DNA of 64,000 nt from Nisaea sediminum (GCF_014904705.1 NZ_JACZCQ010000004.1:247290-311289), one strand, 5' to 3'; positions 1 through 9,325 are shown, numbered from the stretch's first letter. The notes: a model not told the origin generated them from the letters alone. Translations and numbers: made by a program.

Positions 1-250
1 TGATGCCGAAACGATCCGCCAGGCGCCCCATCAGGATGCCTCCGACGGCGAACCCGATCATCGTCACCGTATAGGGGAGTGAGGCATCCGCCCGCGCCAC
101 GTTGAAATCCGCCTCCACCGCCGGCAGGGTCACGACAACCGACCAGAGACCGACACCGCCGATCATGCTGATCAACAGGGACATGGAGAGGCGGAACCAG
201 GCGTAGGGACTGTCGACCTCACGCACCGCGAAGATGGACGCGTTTTTCAT
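1..250 (-). CDS. MFS transporter, N-terminal part (runs off the left edge)
   Basis: An open frame starts at an ATG at 250 and stays open to base 1, giving about 83 residues of an incomplete protein. It begins MKNASIFAVREVDSPYAWFR, followed by a hydrophobic helix (LLISMIGGVGLWSVVVTLP). A short amphipathic stretch follows, then a second helix ending GGILMGRLADRFGI. The G-x-L-x-D-R-(F/G) type loop after helix 2 is the classic signature of the major facilitator superfamily. The substrate cannot be deduced. The gene runs in the same direction as the complete MFS gene to its right, separated by about 100 bases, so the two may be co-transcribed. Confidence 0.75.
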   Translation of the reverse strand, partial: MKNASIFAVREVDSPYAWFRLSMSLLISMIGGVGLWSVVVTLPAVEADFNVARADASLPYTVTMIGFAVGGILMGRLADRFGI

Positions 251-352
251 TCGGCGATTTGCCTTGTTCGAGAAAGGATTGGGAGCCGCCCGAAAGGTGG
301 CGGCCGGTCAAAAATAGCCGAGATGGCGCCCGGCGCAAAGCGGTCAGGCCGC

Positions 353-1549
353 TTACTTGACCGCGGGTACGGAAACGTGTTCCGCGAGGATGCTCAGGAC
401 CAGTGCCGCGACAAAGCAGCCCGCCAGCATCGGCGAAACGGCCGGCCAGCCCCACAGGCTTGCGACGAACCCCGCCAACGGCGGTCCAACCATTGCACCG
501 CCCGCTCCGAACTGGGCGAGCACCCCGTTCGCGGACGCGAGCCCTTCCGGCCCGGCCACGAGATCCGGCAGGCGGGTGAAGGCGACTGCCGGATAGAGCC
601 CGACGAAGGCGTTCGCGAGGATGGCGGCAGCGGCCGCGAGCCAGGCCGGATGAAGGCCTCCGATCTCGGCAGAGAAAGTGAAAACAGCGAGGGTGAAGAT
701 GGCCGCGACCAACAGACCCGTCGCCGCAAGGCGAAGAAACGCGTTCCGGCCATAAAGACGCGAGAGCGCCCAGCCGGCGGCGAAGCTGCCCGCCATGGTC
801 GCGAGCGAGGCCACACCGGCAAAGATCCCGGCGGCTGCGGACGCAAGTCCGGTTTCCTCGATCAGGTAGGTCGGCAGCATCGCCAGCATGCCGACCTCGG
901 CGAGGGTGAAGCAGCCGAACCCGGCCGTCAGAAGCCAGACGGGGAGCCCGGGAAAGACCAGCCGGGCGACAGCAGGACGCGGCGCACCCGGAAGGGCGAA
1001 CCATCCCGCGGCGACAATGACGGCGAGCAGTCCCCAGGCAAGAAAGATCCCGCTCATCGGCAGGACAGCAAGCATGGCCCCGGTTACAGCCACCCCGATG
1101 GCGAGTCCGGCGGGCACGAAGGTGCTCCAGAGCGCGAATGCCGCGCCCCGCGCCGCCGGTGGCGCGACGGTCGCGATCATGCTGGGAGCGGCAATGACGA
1201 TGAGGACGTATCCCGCCGCTTCCGCAAGACGCAGCGCGACCAGTGCCGACGCATCCGGCGCAAACCCCTCGCCGATCCCGGCGGCCGCGAGCAGCAGCAA
1301 TCCGAAGCCGAGCCCCTGCCGGTTGCCGAGCCGGCCGATCAGTAGGCCCGCGAGAAGCCCGAGAACTGCACCGCCCGCTTCCAGCAGTGAGGCGATCCAC
1401 CCGGCCTCGGCGAGCGTCAGGCCGTATTCCTCCCGGAGAATCGGGAGCAAGGCCGACATCTTGCCGAGCTGGGCCGCCGCCAGCAGCCCCATCAGCCAGA
1501 GAAGAATGATCTGCGGCCAGTACCGCCCGGAAATGCCATTCTGATGCAT
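353..1549 (-). CDS. MFS transporter, YbfB/CynX-like 12-helix permease
   Basis: This is a 398-residue, almost wholly hydrophobic protein with about twelve predicted membrane helices, the normal length for the major facilitator superfamily. After helix 2 it carries a GRLGNRQG loop, a degenerate form of the MFS A-motif. It lacks a signal peptide and soluble domains. The start MHQNGISGRYWPQ lies just upstream of the first helix. A small XRE-type regulator gene lies directly upstream on the same strand, so regulator and transporter probably form one unit. The substrate is unknown; organic anions or small nitrogen compounds are usual for this branch, but that is only family knowledge. Confidence 0.8.
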   Translation of the reverse strand: MHQNGISGRYWPQIILLWLMGLLAAAQLGKMSALLPILREEYGLTLAEAGWIASLLEAGGAVLGLLAGLLIGRLGNRQGLGFGLLLLAAAGIGEGFAPDASALVALRLAEAAGYVLIVIAAPSMIATVAPPAARGAAFALWSTFVPAGLAIGVAVTGAMLAVLPMSGIFLAWGLLAVIVAAGWFALPGAPRPAVARLVFPGLPVWLLTAGFGCFTLAEVGMLAMLPTYLIEETGLASAAAGIFAGVASLATMAGSFAAGWALSRLYGRNAFLRLAATGLLVAAIFTLAVFTFSAEIGGLHPAWLAAAAAILANAFVGLYPAVAFTRLPDLVAGPEGLASANGVLAQFGAGGAMVGPPLAGFVASLWGWPAVSPMLAGCFVAALVLSILAEHVSVPAVK

Positions 1550-1627
1550 GACCAGACCCTAGGCGGACGCAAACGCCCCGGGCCACGCATAAAATATGCA
1601 TCTGCTTTGCGCCCGCACTCCGGCCGG

Positions 1628-2191
1628 TCAGTCGAGCGTGGTCGCGAGGCGACCGGCGGTGCCATCCTCAAGCATGACGCGTTCCCAGAGGATGCGGCTC
1701 GGAACGATCGGCACGATGTCGCTGCCATTGATGCCGGTTTCGACCACCAGCGAGGCGAGGCCGCCTTCGTGCCAACCCATGGCGTCGAGGCCGCTTTCGG
1801 CCACCAGGATTTCCGGCGACGCGAAGACCAGCATCGACTTGCCCATGAGATCGGCCATATCGGCCCGCCAGTCCGCCTGTCGCGACCGCGACGCGGCGAG
1901 CAATCGGTGCGTCCGGTCGCAGACCAGATGGACCTTCATGCTGGAAGCCTCGACGAGACGGCGGAGCGCACTATCCTGCGACGGGCCCGGTGCCACCGCC
2001 AGCAGCTTCTGCGCTGCCGCGACATACGGCTCCGGCATGTCGAACGCACCTGTTTCCCAGCGTGAAACCGTGGTTTGCGTCACCCCGAGGAGTTCCGCGA
2101 GATGGCTCTGTTTCATCCCGCGATGCAGCCTCAACCGCTTCAGGGGAAAGGTGTTTGTCGCGTTGCTCTGGACTATGTTCTGACGATGCAT
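1628..2191 (-). CDS. XRE-family helix-turn-helix regulator
   Basis: The call starts at the internal ATG at 2191 (MHRQNIVQSNAT), because the longer frame back to 2362 is Arg-rich and unlike a protein. This gives 187 residues. Residues about 17-70 form a Cro/C1-type helix-turn-helix (LKRLRLHRGMKQSHLAELLG, then VTQTTVSRWETGAFDMPEP). The rest is a small C-terminal domain that could bind an effector; it is not recognised. The gene sits upstream of and parallel to the MFS gene at 353-1549, so it is probably that gene's local regulator. Its target site cannot be read with confidence. Confidence 0.72.
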   Translation of the reverse strand: MHRQNIVQSNATNTFPLKRLRLHRGMKQSHLAELLGVTQTTVSRWETGAFDMPEPYVAAAQKLLAVAPGPSQDSALRRLVEASSMKVHLVCDRTHRLLAASRSRQADWRADMADLMGKSMLVFASPEILVAESGLDAMGWHEGGLASLVVETGINGSDIVPIVPSRILWERVMLEDGTAGRLATTLD

Positions 2192-2412
2192 GTCGCACCC
2201 CGTACGGAACCGCTTTCTCACTATACCCGTGAAGGAGAGAGCGCGAAGCGTGCCTGCGGCCGGCAACTTACCCGCGGCGCGCAAATTTCCAATGCAGCCA
2301 GTTGACCGCGGCCGCAAAAGCCTATGAAACATTATATGAGGGACCGGGATAGAGACTGACATAGAAAAGGCAGACTCTGCCCATCCGCTTTTCCACGCGC
2401 CAGGACAGCTCC

Positions 2413-4704
2413 ATGAAGTTCCGCTTTCCGATCGTCATCATCGATGAAGACTTCCGTTCCGAGAACATCTCGGGCTCTGGCATTCGCGCGATCGCGCAAG
2501 CCATTGAGAGCGAGGGCTTCGAGGTCCTCGGCGTGACCAGCTACGGCGACCTCTCGAAGTTCGCCCAGCAGCAGTCCCGGGCCAGCACCTTCCTGCTCTC
2601 GATCGACGACGAGGAATTCACTCCCGGCCCCGATCTCGATCCGGCGGTGCTCAACCTGCGGAACTTCATCGAGGAAGTGCGCTGGAAGAACGCCGAGGTG
2701 CCGATCTATATCTACGGCGAGACCAAGACCAGCCGGCACATCCCGAACGACATCCTGCGCGAGCTGCACGGCTTCATCCACATGTTCGAGGACACGCCGG
2801 AATTCGTTGCCCGGCATATCATCCGCGAGGCGAAGGGGTATCTCGAGAGCATCCAGCCGCCTTTCTTCAAGGCGCTGCTCGACTATGCCGAGGACGGCTC
2901 CTACTCCTGGCACTGCCCCGGCCATTCCGGCGGCGTCGCCTTCCTGAAGAGCCCGATCGGGCAGATGTATCACCAGTTCTACGGCGAGAACATGCTGCGG
3001 GCCGACGTCTGCAATGCCGTCGAGGAACTGGGTCAGCTGCTCGACCATAACGGCGCGATCGGCGCGTCGGAGCGCAACGCGGCGCGCATCTTCAATGCCG
3101 ATCACTGCTACTTCGTGACCAACGGCACCTCGACCTCGAACAAGATGGTCTGGCACCACACCGTGGCGCCGGGCGACGTGGTCGTGGTGGACCGCAACTG
3201 CCACAAGTCGATCCTGCACTCGATCATCATGACCGGCGCGATCCCGGTTTTCCTGAAGCCGACGCGGAACCATCACGGCATCATCGGCCCGATCCCGCAG
3301 TCCGAGTTCGAGATCGAGTCGATCAAGGAAAAGATCCGCGCGAACCCGCTGCTCAAGGGCGTCGATGCCGACTCGGTCAAGCCGCGGATCATGACCCTGA
3401 CGCAGTCGACCTATGACGGCGTGCTCTACAACACCGAGACCATCAAGAACCTGCTCGACGGTTATGTCGAGAACCTGCATTTCGACGAGGCCTGGCTGCC
3501 GCACGCGGCCTTCCACCCGTTCTACGGCACCTATCACGCGATGGGCCGGAAACGGGACCGGACGAAGCATTCGGTCACCTATGCCACGCAGTCGATCCAC
3601 AAGCTGCTGGCCGGGATCAGCCAGGCGAGCCATGTGCTGGTGCAGGATTCGCAGGAGGTGAAGCTCGACCGCCACCTCTTCAACGAAGCCTACCTGATGC
3701 ATACCAGCACGAGCCCGCAATACAGCATCATCGCGAGCTGCGACGTGGCCGCCGCGATGATGGAGCCTCCGGGCGGTACCGCGCTGGTCGAGGAAAGCAT
3801 CGTCGAGGCGCTCGATTTCCGCCGCGCCATGCGCAAGGTCGACGAGGAATTCGGTGCCGACGACTGGTGGTTCCAGGTCTGGGGACCGGCGGAACTGGCC
3901 GAGGAAGGCGTCGGCCGTACCCGGGACTGGGTCCTGAAGCGCACCGACGCGGACGGCGTGCAGGCCTCCGACGGCGAGGATTCCTGGCACGGCTTCGGCG
4001 ACATGGCGCCGGGTTTCAACATGCTCGACCCGATCAAGGCGACGATCATCACGCCCGGTCTCAACCTGGACGGCCGCTTCGAGGATTGGGGCATCCCGGC
4101 CTCGATCGTGACCAAGTACCTGGCCGAACACGGTGTGGTGGTCGAGAAGACCGGGCTCTACAGCTTCTTCATCATGTTCACCATCGGCATCACCAAGGGC
4201 CGCTGGAACACGCTGCTGACCGCGCTGCAGCAGTTCAAGGACGACTTCGCGAAGAACCAGCCGATGTGGCGCACCATGCCGGAATTCTGCGCCACGCAGC
4301 CGCGCTACGAGCAGATGGGGCTGCGCGATCTCTGCCAGCACGTGCACGCGCTCTATGCCAAGTACGGCGTTGCGATCCTTTCGACCGACATGTATCTGAG
4401 CGACCTGACGCCGGCGATGAACCCGTCCGAGGCCTTCGCCCACATCGCCCGCCGCACCACCCAGCGCGTGCCGATCGACGAGCTGGAGGGCCGTATCACG
4501 ACCAGTCTCGTCACGCCCTACCCGCCGGGTATTCCGTTGCTGATCCCGGGCGAGGTGTTCAACGCGAAGATCGTCGACTATCTGAAGTTCAACCGCGAAT
4601 TCGCCCGCGAATGCCCGGGTTTCGAGACCGATATCCACGGCCTCGTGCAGGAAGTCGGCGAGGACGGATTGGTGCATTACTTCGCCGACTGCGTGGCGGA
4701 GTGA
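2413..4704 (+). CDS. PLP-dependent Orn/Lys/Arg decarboxylase (long form)
   Basis: The 763-residue protein has the full length of biodegradative-type amino acid decarboxylases. Residues 1-130 form a response-regulator-like wing domain (FPIVIIDEDFRSENISGSGI). The fold-I PLP domain follows. The lysine that binds PLP is in the S-x-H-K motif of ATQSIHKLLAGI near residue 396, and HFDEAW nearby supplies the Asp that contacts the pyridine nitrogen. The C-terminal domain contains the family's PPGIP motif. It decarboxylates ornithine, lysine or arginine to putrescine, cadaverine or agmatine; the sequence alone does not tell me which. It stands as a single gene, convergent with hipA. The PuuA/PuuB-like genes 2 kb downstream could consume its product. 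Confidence 0.9.
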   Translation: MKFRFPIVIIDEDFRSENISGSGIRAIAQAIESEGFEVLGVTSYGDLSKFAQQQSRASTFLLSIDDEEFTPGPDLDPAVLNLRNFIEEVRWKNAEVPIYIYGETKTSRHIPNDILRELHGFIHMFEDTPEFVARHIIREAKGYLESIQPPFFKALLDYAEDGSYSWHCPGHSGGVAFLKSPIGQMYHQFYGENMLRADVCNAVEELGQLLDHNGAIGASERNAARIFNADHCYFVTNGTSTSNKMVWHHTVAPGDVVVVDRNCHKSILHSIIMTGAIPVFLKPTRNHHGIIGPIPQSEFEIESIKEKIRANPLLKGVDADSVKPRIMTLTQSTYDGVLYNTETIKNLLDGYVENLHFDEAWLPHAAFHPFYGTYHAMGRKRDRTKHSVTYATQSIHKLLAGISQASHVLVQDSQEVKLDRHLFNEAYLMHTSTSPQYSIIASCDVAAAMMEPPGGTALVEESIVEALDFRRAMRKVDEEFGADDWWFQVWGPAELAEEGVGRTRDWVLKRTDADGVQASDGEDSWHGFGDMAPGFNMLDPIKATIITPGLNLDGRFEDWGIPASIVTKYLAEHGVVVEKTGLYSFFIMFTIGITKGRWNTLLTALQQFKDDFAKNQPMWRTMPEFCATQPRYEQMGLRDLCQHVHALYAKYGVAILSTDMYLSDLTPAMNPSEAFAHIARRTTQRVPIDELEGRITTSLVTPYPPGIPLLIPGEVFNAKIVDYLKFNREFARECPGFETDIHGLVQEVGEDGLVHYFADCVAE

Positions 4705-4742
4705 GCCGGCCGGCCGGCTGCGCGGGACAACAGCCGGAACGG

Positions 4743-4758
4743 GCGTGACGGGTCACGC
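4743..4758. terminator. Palindrome between convergent decarboxylase and hipA genes
   Basis: GCGTGAC and GTCACGC form a 7-base inverted repeat around two bases. It straddles the hipA stop and lies 39 bases after the decarboxylase stop. A two-base loop is too tight for a full hairpin, so the outer pairs only would form in RNA. No T-run follows on either strand. It is a possible shared end signal for the two convergent genes, but weak. Confidence 0.3.
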
Positions 4759-6102
4759 TCGTTCGAGGACGTCCAGTTCCGGCGCAAACAGATCCTCTGT
4801 CCCGTAGAAAATGCTCGGGTTGAGGAATTGCCGGCGCCAGAAAAACCGTCTGCCGGCTTCCTCAAGTCCGGCCGCAGAGCAGATCTCGCGCCAGTTCTCC
4901 ACGATTGCCGCGATCTGATCCCGGACGATGGCGATCGCCTGCTCCCGATCCAGCAGGAATTTCGGGGCCGCCTCCAGACAGAGCTCCAACCGGCTTTCCC
5001 GGCGGATATCGAGTATTGTCATGGCCTGGCTCGCCTCTCGCCCTGTGCGCGGCTGAGGGCAGATGTCGTAGGCCGGCGTCAGATTGAGCATTCGCCCGTC
5101 CCAGAACGCCGCATGGTTGCGCGCATGATCGTCGGTATTGCCGACCAGCACATTGAAGACCAGGCGGCCGAATAGCTCCCTGAGCGTTCGTTTGGGCTCG
5201 GCGAACCGCAGGCGCACGATGTCGGTCAGTTGCTGGTAGGACGCATACCGCGCCATCATTTCGTCCAGTCCGAGTATCGTCAGGCCCGAGACCATCATTC
5301 GGCGCGCCCAGCGCGCGCCCCCTTCCTCCTCGAGCCGCTCCCGGTCGAAGCGCCGGACGAGGAGAACGTCCTTTCCCAACGCGGTTTCGAGTCTGACATC
5401 GGCGACACCGAGGCCCGCCAGCCTGGCAAGTCGCATTGCGATGAACTCGGCCTTGACCACGGCATAGGTGTCGTTGCTTGCGGAGAATTTGGCGACGTAC
5501 TTGTTCTGTGTGTCCTCGATACCGGCTTTCGGCCGGGCACCGCCGATCGAACTCCCGTGGAGCAGCGCACGCTCGAGACCCGGAGTCAGCGGGATGTCCC
5601 GTTCGATCCGATCCGCAGCGGTGAGCAATTCCTCGAGGCTTGCATTCTCCGGATCTCTGCCAACGAAGTCCGTCGCGGAACGCTGGAAATCGAGCGCGCC
5701 GATCCGGTCGGAACCGGATTCGAGCATATAGGTGACTTCGTCTAGCTGCCCCGTATCCCTCGCCTCCCGGACGGCGATCCTGTTCAGGATGACCCGCCGT
5801 CCCCATGCGTCCGGCAGAGCATCCCTGAGGCAACCCGCCATATCCATGCCGTCCGGCGGGTCGATCAGGAACTCGGCTATCGGAAGTTCCGGCAGATAGA
5901 GGGGGATCGCGTTGGGACGCTCGCGATAGCTCCGGCCATAGGCGAAGCTGTAGCGGCCGCCTTGCAGGACGACGCGCCCGGCAACGACCGGGCTGGGTTG
6001 CCGTGGCAGCCAGGCCCAGACGTACGCCCCCCTTTCTTCCGGCGGGTTGCCGCGTCGCCGGCGATTGCCGGCGGTGCCCCGGTCATGGGGGTCAGAAGTC
6101 AT
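4753..6102 (-). CDS. hipA: HipA-family serine/threonine kinase toxin
   Basis: The 449-residue protein has the HipA layout: an N-terminal small domain (capture region FAYGRSYRERPNAIPL), a nucleotide-loop segment SSIGGARPKA at residues 185-193, the catalytic segment GNTDDHARNH at 321-330 and the metal-binding PAYDICPQ at 343-350. In HipA toxins these residues transfer phosphate to a glutamyl-tRNA synthetase and induce dormancy. All key residues (Asp325, His326, Asn329, Asp346) are present, so it looks active. It overlaps the hipB-like gene by 11 bases, antitoxin gene first, as in classical hipBA. The exact substrate in this lineage is not known. Confidence 0.85.
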   Translation of the reverse strand: MTSDPHDRGTAGNRRRRGNPPEERGAYVWAWLPRQPSPVVAGRVVLQGGRYSFAYGRSYRERPNAIPLYLPELPIAEFLIDPPDGMDMAGCLRDALPDAWGRRVILNRIAVREARDTGQLDEVTYMLESGSDRIGALDFQRSATDFVGRDPENASLEELLTAADRIERDIPLTPGLERALLHGSSIGGARPKAGIEDTQNKYVAKFSASNDTYAVVKAEFIAMRLARLAGLGVADVRLETALGKDVLLVRRFDRERLEEEGGARWARRMMVSGLTILGLDEMMARYASYQQLTDIVRLRFAEPKRTLRELFGRLVFNVLVGNTDDHARNHAAFWDGRMLNLTPAYDICPQPRTGREASQAMTILDIRRESRLELCLEAAPKFLLDREQAIAIVRDQIAAIVENWREICSAAGLEEAGRRFFWRRQFLNPSIFYGTEDLFAPELDVLERA

Positions 6103-6439
6103 CGTCTATCTGCCGCTTGTGCGAAGAATAGACGCGCGGCGCCGGCGCGAGGCGGCGCTCGAGCATTTCGGTTTCGGTCAGAAGCCGGGTTACATCCGGG
6201 TCAAACAACCTGGTTCCGGAAATCAGGGCCGCCTCCAGCACGATCCCGATTTCGACGGACGGATCGCCGGCTTCGATGCGCTGAAGCGTGCTGCGTGCAA
6301 TCCCCACGCGCTCCGCCAGATTCGCCTCGGACATTCCGGCGGTCTTGCGCGAGAGTTTGATCCGCTTGCCGACCAGCTTCAGAATCTGGCTGGTCGGGGA
6401 GGAATAGGTGCGTGCGACCCTGGGCATAGCCCCCTCCAA
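6092..6439 (-). CDS. hipB: HipB-like XRE antitoxin
   Basis: The 115-residue protein carries a helix-turn-helix of the XRE type (IKLSRKTAGMSEANLAERVG, then IARSTLQRIEAGDPSVEIG). Its C-terminal tail is LLTETEMLERRLAPAPRVYS. Translation could start at the ATG at 6439 or at MPRVART (6427). The gene overlaps hipA by 11 bases and is first in the operon, the order expected for translational coupling of antitoxin and toxin. HipB proteins bind repeated operators upstream of their own gene and neutralise HipA. The repeats at 6445-6575 are the natural binding sites. Confidence 0.82.
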   Translation of the reverse strand: MEGAMPRVARTYSSPTSQILKLVGKRIKLSRKTAGMSEANLAERVGIARSTLQRIEAGDPSVEIGIVLEAALISGTRLFDPDVTRLLTETEMLERRLAPAPRVYSSHKRQIDDDF

Positions 6440-6444
6440 TCTAA

Positions 6445-6575
6445 TTGACCTTTTTATCAGTCAAATTGAGCTGAAATGACCGATAAGTAAGCCATTATGT
6501 GACTCGAATAGAAAAATCAACTGAAACGACCCATATATCGGTCATTTCTCCAGAAATTGGATCATAAATCGGTCA
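6445..6575. promoter_or_regulatory. AT-rich hipBA promoter/operator region with repeated GACC/GGTC sites
   Basis: This AT-rich stretch upstream of hipB holds several related inverted or half sites. TTGAC and GTCAA lie 10 bases apart at 6445-6464. An ATGACCGATAA half site begins at 6476. GACCCATATATCGGTC spans 6528-6543, and GATCATAAATCGGTC spans 6560-6574. They share a GACC-(6-8 A/T-rich)-GGTC core. Multiple spaced palindromes are the usual arrangement for cooperative HipB autorepression. Assignment to HipB is inferred from position; the promoter hexamers are not assigned. Confidence 0.5.
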
Positions 6576-6665
6576 AACCTCTTTGACGAAACGTCGCGAT
6601 CGGCGCTGCCAACAACAGCATCGGGCGGCAACGGGCGGGAGCTCCGTCGACCGAAAGACTCCCGC

Positions 6666-7976
6666 TCAGACCCCGAGCTTGTCCCTGAGCGTGTACCACC
6701 AGGAGCCGGCGACCGAGTACGGCACCCGGAACAGCCGGCCGCCCGGGAACGGGTACCAGGGCACGTTCTCGAACACGTCGAAGCGGGACCGGTCGCCGCC
6801 GATCGCCTCGGCGAGTATGCGGCCGAAGGTGTGCGAGCCGGTGACGCCGTGGCCGCTGTAGCCGTGCGCGAAATAGGTATTGTTGCCGATCCTACCCATT
6901 TGCGGCACGCGGCTGAACGAGAGCGCGAAATTGCCGCTCCAGGCGTATTCGATCTTCACGCCCTTAAGCTGCGGGAAGACCTTGTCCATGTTGGGCTGCA
7001 GCTTGGCGCGGATATCGCTCGGATCGGTGCCGCCATAGACCGTGCCGCCGCCGAACAGCATCCGCTTGTCGGCCGAGAGCCGGAAATAGTCGAGGATGTA
7101 GCGCACGTCCTCGACGCAGACGTCGGTCGGGATGAGGTCGTTGGCCCGCTCCTCGCCGAGCGGTTCCGTCGCCATGACCTGGGTCGAGACCGGCATGACC
7201 CGCGGCGACAGCGTCGGGACCACGTGCCCCAGATAGGCGTTGCCGCAGAGCACCAAAGTCTTGCAGGTGATCGAGCCGCCCTCGGTCTTCACAACCGGTT
7301 TCGCCGCGTTGGTGTCGACATCCACGGCGGGCGTCTGCTCGTAGATCTTGCCGCCGAGCTTCTCGAACGCCGCCGCCTCGCCGAGCGCCAGGTTCAGCGG
7401 GTGCATGTGACCGCCCGACCGGTCGATCATGCCGCCGGCATAGGCGTCCGAATTGATGTGCTCGCGGAGCGCGGCCTTGTCGAGCATCTCCTGGTTCCTG
7501 ATGCCGTAGCCGGCCCAGAGCTTCAGCCGCTCTTCCAGCTCGCGCATATGCGCGCTGGTATAGGCGGTGAAGACGTTGCCGTGCTTCAGGTCGCACTGGA
7601 TGTCGTAGGTCTTGACCCGCTCGCGGATGATCTCGCCGCCTTCCTGCACCAGGCCGGCGACAAAATTGGCGGTATCCACGCCGTAGCGCTTCCTGATCGT
7701 CTGCAGGCTGGCATTCAGCCCGTTCACGATCTGCCCGCCGTTCCGCCCGGAGGCACCCCAGCCGACCCGGGCGGCCTCGATGATCGCAACCTTGTAGCCC
7801 TTCTCGACCAGGTGCAGCGCGGTCGAAAGCCCACTATATCCGGCGCCGACAATCAGGATATCGATCTCGATATCGCCCTTGAGCGGCGGACGCTCCGGCG
7901 ACGGGTTGGCACTGGCAGCATAATAGCTTGTGGTGTGAGCGACGGCGCCGTGGCCGGCTTTTGCCCAGGGGATCAT
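6666..7976 (-). CDS. puuB: PuuB-like gamma-glutamylputrescine oxidase (FAD)
   Basis: A 436-residue DAO-family flavoprotein. The dinucleotide-binding motif DILIVGAGYSGLSTALHL is at about residues 38-56, and the GWGASGRNGGQIVNGL motif that contacts FAD is at about 71-86. The extension before the Rossmann motif (SYYAASANP) is typical of the PuuB/OrdL branch. It would oxidise gamma-glutamyl-polyamines or similar secondary amines, releasing hydrogen peroxide and ammonia. It starts at the last base of the upstream glutamine-synthetase-like gene, so the two are translationally coupled. Other DAO oxidases share these motifs; the PuuA neighbour is what favours this assignment. Confidence 0.75.
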   Translation of the reverse strand: MIPWAKAGHGAVAHTTSYYAASANPSPERPPLKGDIEIDILIVGAGYSGLSTALHLVEKGYKVAIIEAARVGWGASGRNGGQIVNGLNASLQTIRKRYGVDTANFVAGLVQEGGEIIRERVKTYDIQCDLKHGNVFTAYTSAHMRELEERLKLWAGYGIRNQEMLDKAALREHINSDAYAGGMIDRSGGHMHPLNLALGEAAAFEKLGGKIYEQTPAVDVDTNAAKPVVKTEGGSITCKTLVLCGNAYLGHVVPTLSPRVMPVSTQVMATEPLGEERANDLIPTDVCVEDVRYILDYFRLSADKRMLFGGGTVYGGTDPSDIRAKLQPNMDKVFPQLKGVKIEYAWSGNFALSFSRVPQMGRIGNNTYFAHGYSGHGVTGSHTFGRILAEAIGGDRSRFDVFENVPWYPFPGGRLFRVPYSVAGSWWYTLRDKLGV

Positions 7977-9325
7977 CAGACGACTTCCAGATAGGTGTCA
8001 TATTCGTAGTCGGTCACCTGACGTGCGAACCGCTTCAACTCCTGCATCTTGCTTTCGACCATCATGGTCTGGAGCCGTTTCGAATAGATGCGCTGGACCA
8101 GAGACCCACGGCGGAAGGCCTCGATCGAGGTCGCCCAGTCGAGCGGCAGGTGTTCGAGTTTCATGCTGTAGGCATCGCCGGTGATCGGAGCCGCCGGTTC
8201 CATGCCGTTCTCGATGCCGATGAGCGCGCCGCCAAGAACGCTCGCTAGAACGAGATAAGGATTGGTGTCCGCGCCGGCGACCCGGTGCTCGATCCGGCGC
8301 GCCTTGTGGCTGCCACCCGGAATGCGGATCGCGGCGGTGCGATTCTCGTAGCCCCAGGCGACATTGATCGGCGCGTGCGCGCCGGGCAGCAGGCGGCGGT
8401 AGGAGTTCTCGTGCGGCGCGAAGACCAGGGTGTTTTCCTGCATCGTCGCCAGCTGGCCCGCGACCGCGTTCAGCATCAGTTGCGAACCCTCGTCCCCGCC
8501 ATTGTCGAACAGGTTCTCTCCGGCCTCGTTCTCGAGCGAGAAATGCACGTGGAAGCCGCTGCCAGCCCGCTCGCCATAGGGCTTCGCCATGAAGGTCGCG
8601 GCGAAGCCGTGCTTGCGCGCGATGCCGCGGACCAGGCGCTTGAACAACACCGCATCGTCCGCCGCCTTCAGCGCGTCGCCGACATGCATCATGTTGATTT
8701 CGAACTGGCCGGCGCCATTCTCGGAAATCGCGGCGTCGGCCGGAATGCCCTGCTCCGCGCAGGCATCGTAGACATCGTCCAGAAACTCGTCGAAATGCTG
8801 CAATTCGTCCAGCGAGAGCGCCCCGTCGGAGCCGAGCCGCTTCTCGGTGATCGGTGAGCGGGGTGGCTGCGGCTGCGTACCGCTCGGATCGTAGAGATAG
8901 AATTCGAGCTCGGTGGCGACCACCGGCGTCAGGCCGCGCTCGGCATAGCGCTCGACCACATTTGCAAGGGCGCGGCGGGGGTCGCCCGCGAACGGCCTTC
9001 CGTCCTCCTCGCGCATCCACAGCATGGCCAGCGCCGAGGGCCGGTTGGTCCAGTTGATCAGCACGATCGGACGTCCGGTGAACTCGCAGATGCCGTCGCT
9101 GTCGCCGGTCTCGAAGACCAGTTCGTTGCCCTCGATATCCTCGCCCCAGACATCCAGGCTGAGGATCGAGAGCGGCATGCGGAGGCCGGCCTCGAGAATT
9201 TTCGACGCCTGCTCGATCGGCAGACGCTTGCCCCGCATGGTTCCGTTCAGGTCGCACACACAGGCGAAAACGGACTCGATTTCCGGATTTTCCTCCAGCA
9301 GGCGGTTCAGGTTCTCGACGGACAC
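7976..9325 (-). CDS. puuA: Glutamine synthetase family, PuuA-like gamma-glutamylpolyamine synthetase
   Basis: The 449-residue protein has the glutamine synthetase fold: an N-terminal beta-grasp domain (ACVCDLNGTMRGKRLPIE) and the catalytic domain. Catalytic motifs are ENGAGQFEINM and the HVHFSL strand. The ATP-binding region is FAPHENSYRRLLPGAHAPIN, and NRTAAIRIPGG follows. The Asp-Leu-Asn-Gly-x-x-Arg-Gly-Lys start is typical of PuuA/GlnA-like ligases rather than housekeeping GlnA. It would ligate glutamate to putrescine or another amine using ATP. It is coupled to the downstream puuB-like gene; the pair forms the first half of the gamma-glutamylated putrescine route. The dehydrogenase PuuC and hydrolase PuuD are not in the window. 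Confidence 0.78.
   Translation of the reverse strand: MSVENLNRLLEENPEIESVFACVCDLNGTMRGKRLPIEQASKILEAGLRMPLSILSLDVWGEDIEGNELVFETGDSDGICEFTGRPIVLINWTNRPSALAMLWMREEDGRPFAGDPRRALANVVERYAERGLTPVVATELEFYLYDPSGTQPQPPRSPITEKRLGSDGALSLDELQHFDEFLDDVYDACAEQGIPADAAISENGAGQFEINMMHVGDALKAADDAVLFKRLVRGIARKHGFAATFMAKPYGERAGSGFHVHFSLENEAGENLFDNGGDEGSQLMLNAVAGQLATMQENTLVFAPHENSYRRLLPGAHAPINVAWGYENRTAAIRIPGGSHKARRIEHRVAGADTNPYLVLASVLGGALIGIENGMEPAAPITGDAYSMKLEHLPLDWATSIEAFRRGSLVQRIYSKRLQTMMVESKMQELKRFARQVTDYEYDTYLEVV

Noticed and set aside
2332..4677. Open frame of 781 codons antisense to the decarboxylase gene
   Set aside because: It is the mirror of a well-recognised gene, rich in Asp/Arg/Val from complemented GC-rich codons, and matches no family.
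4703..4718. GCCGGCCGGCCGGC run as an operator
   Set aside because: It lies just after a stop codon in GC-rich DNA and is low-complexity; nothing else supports a binding site.
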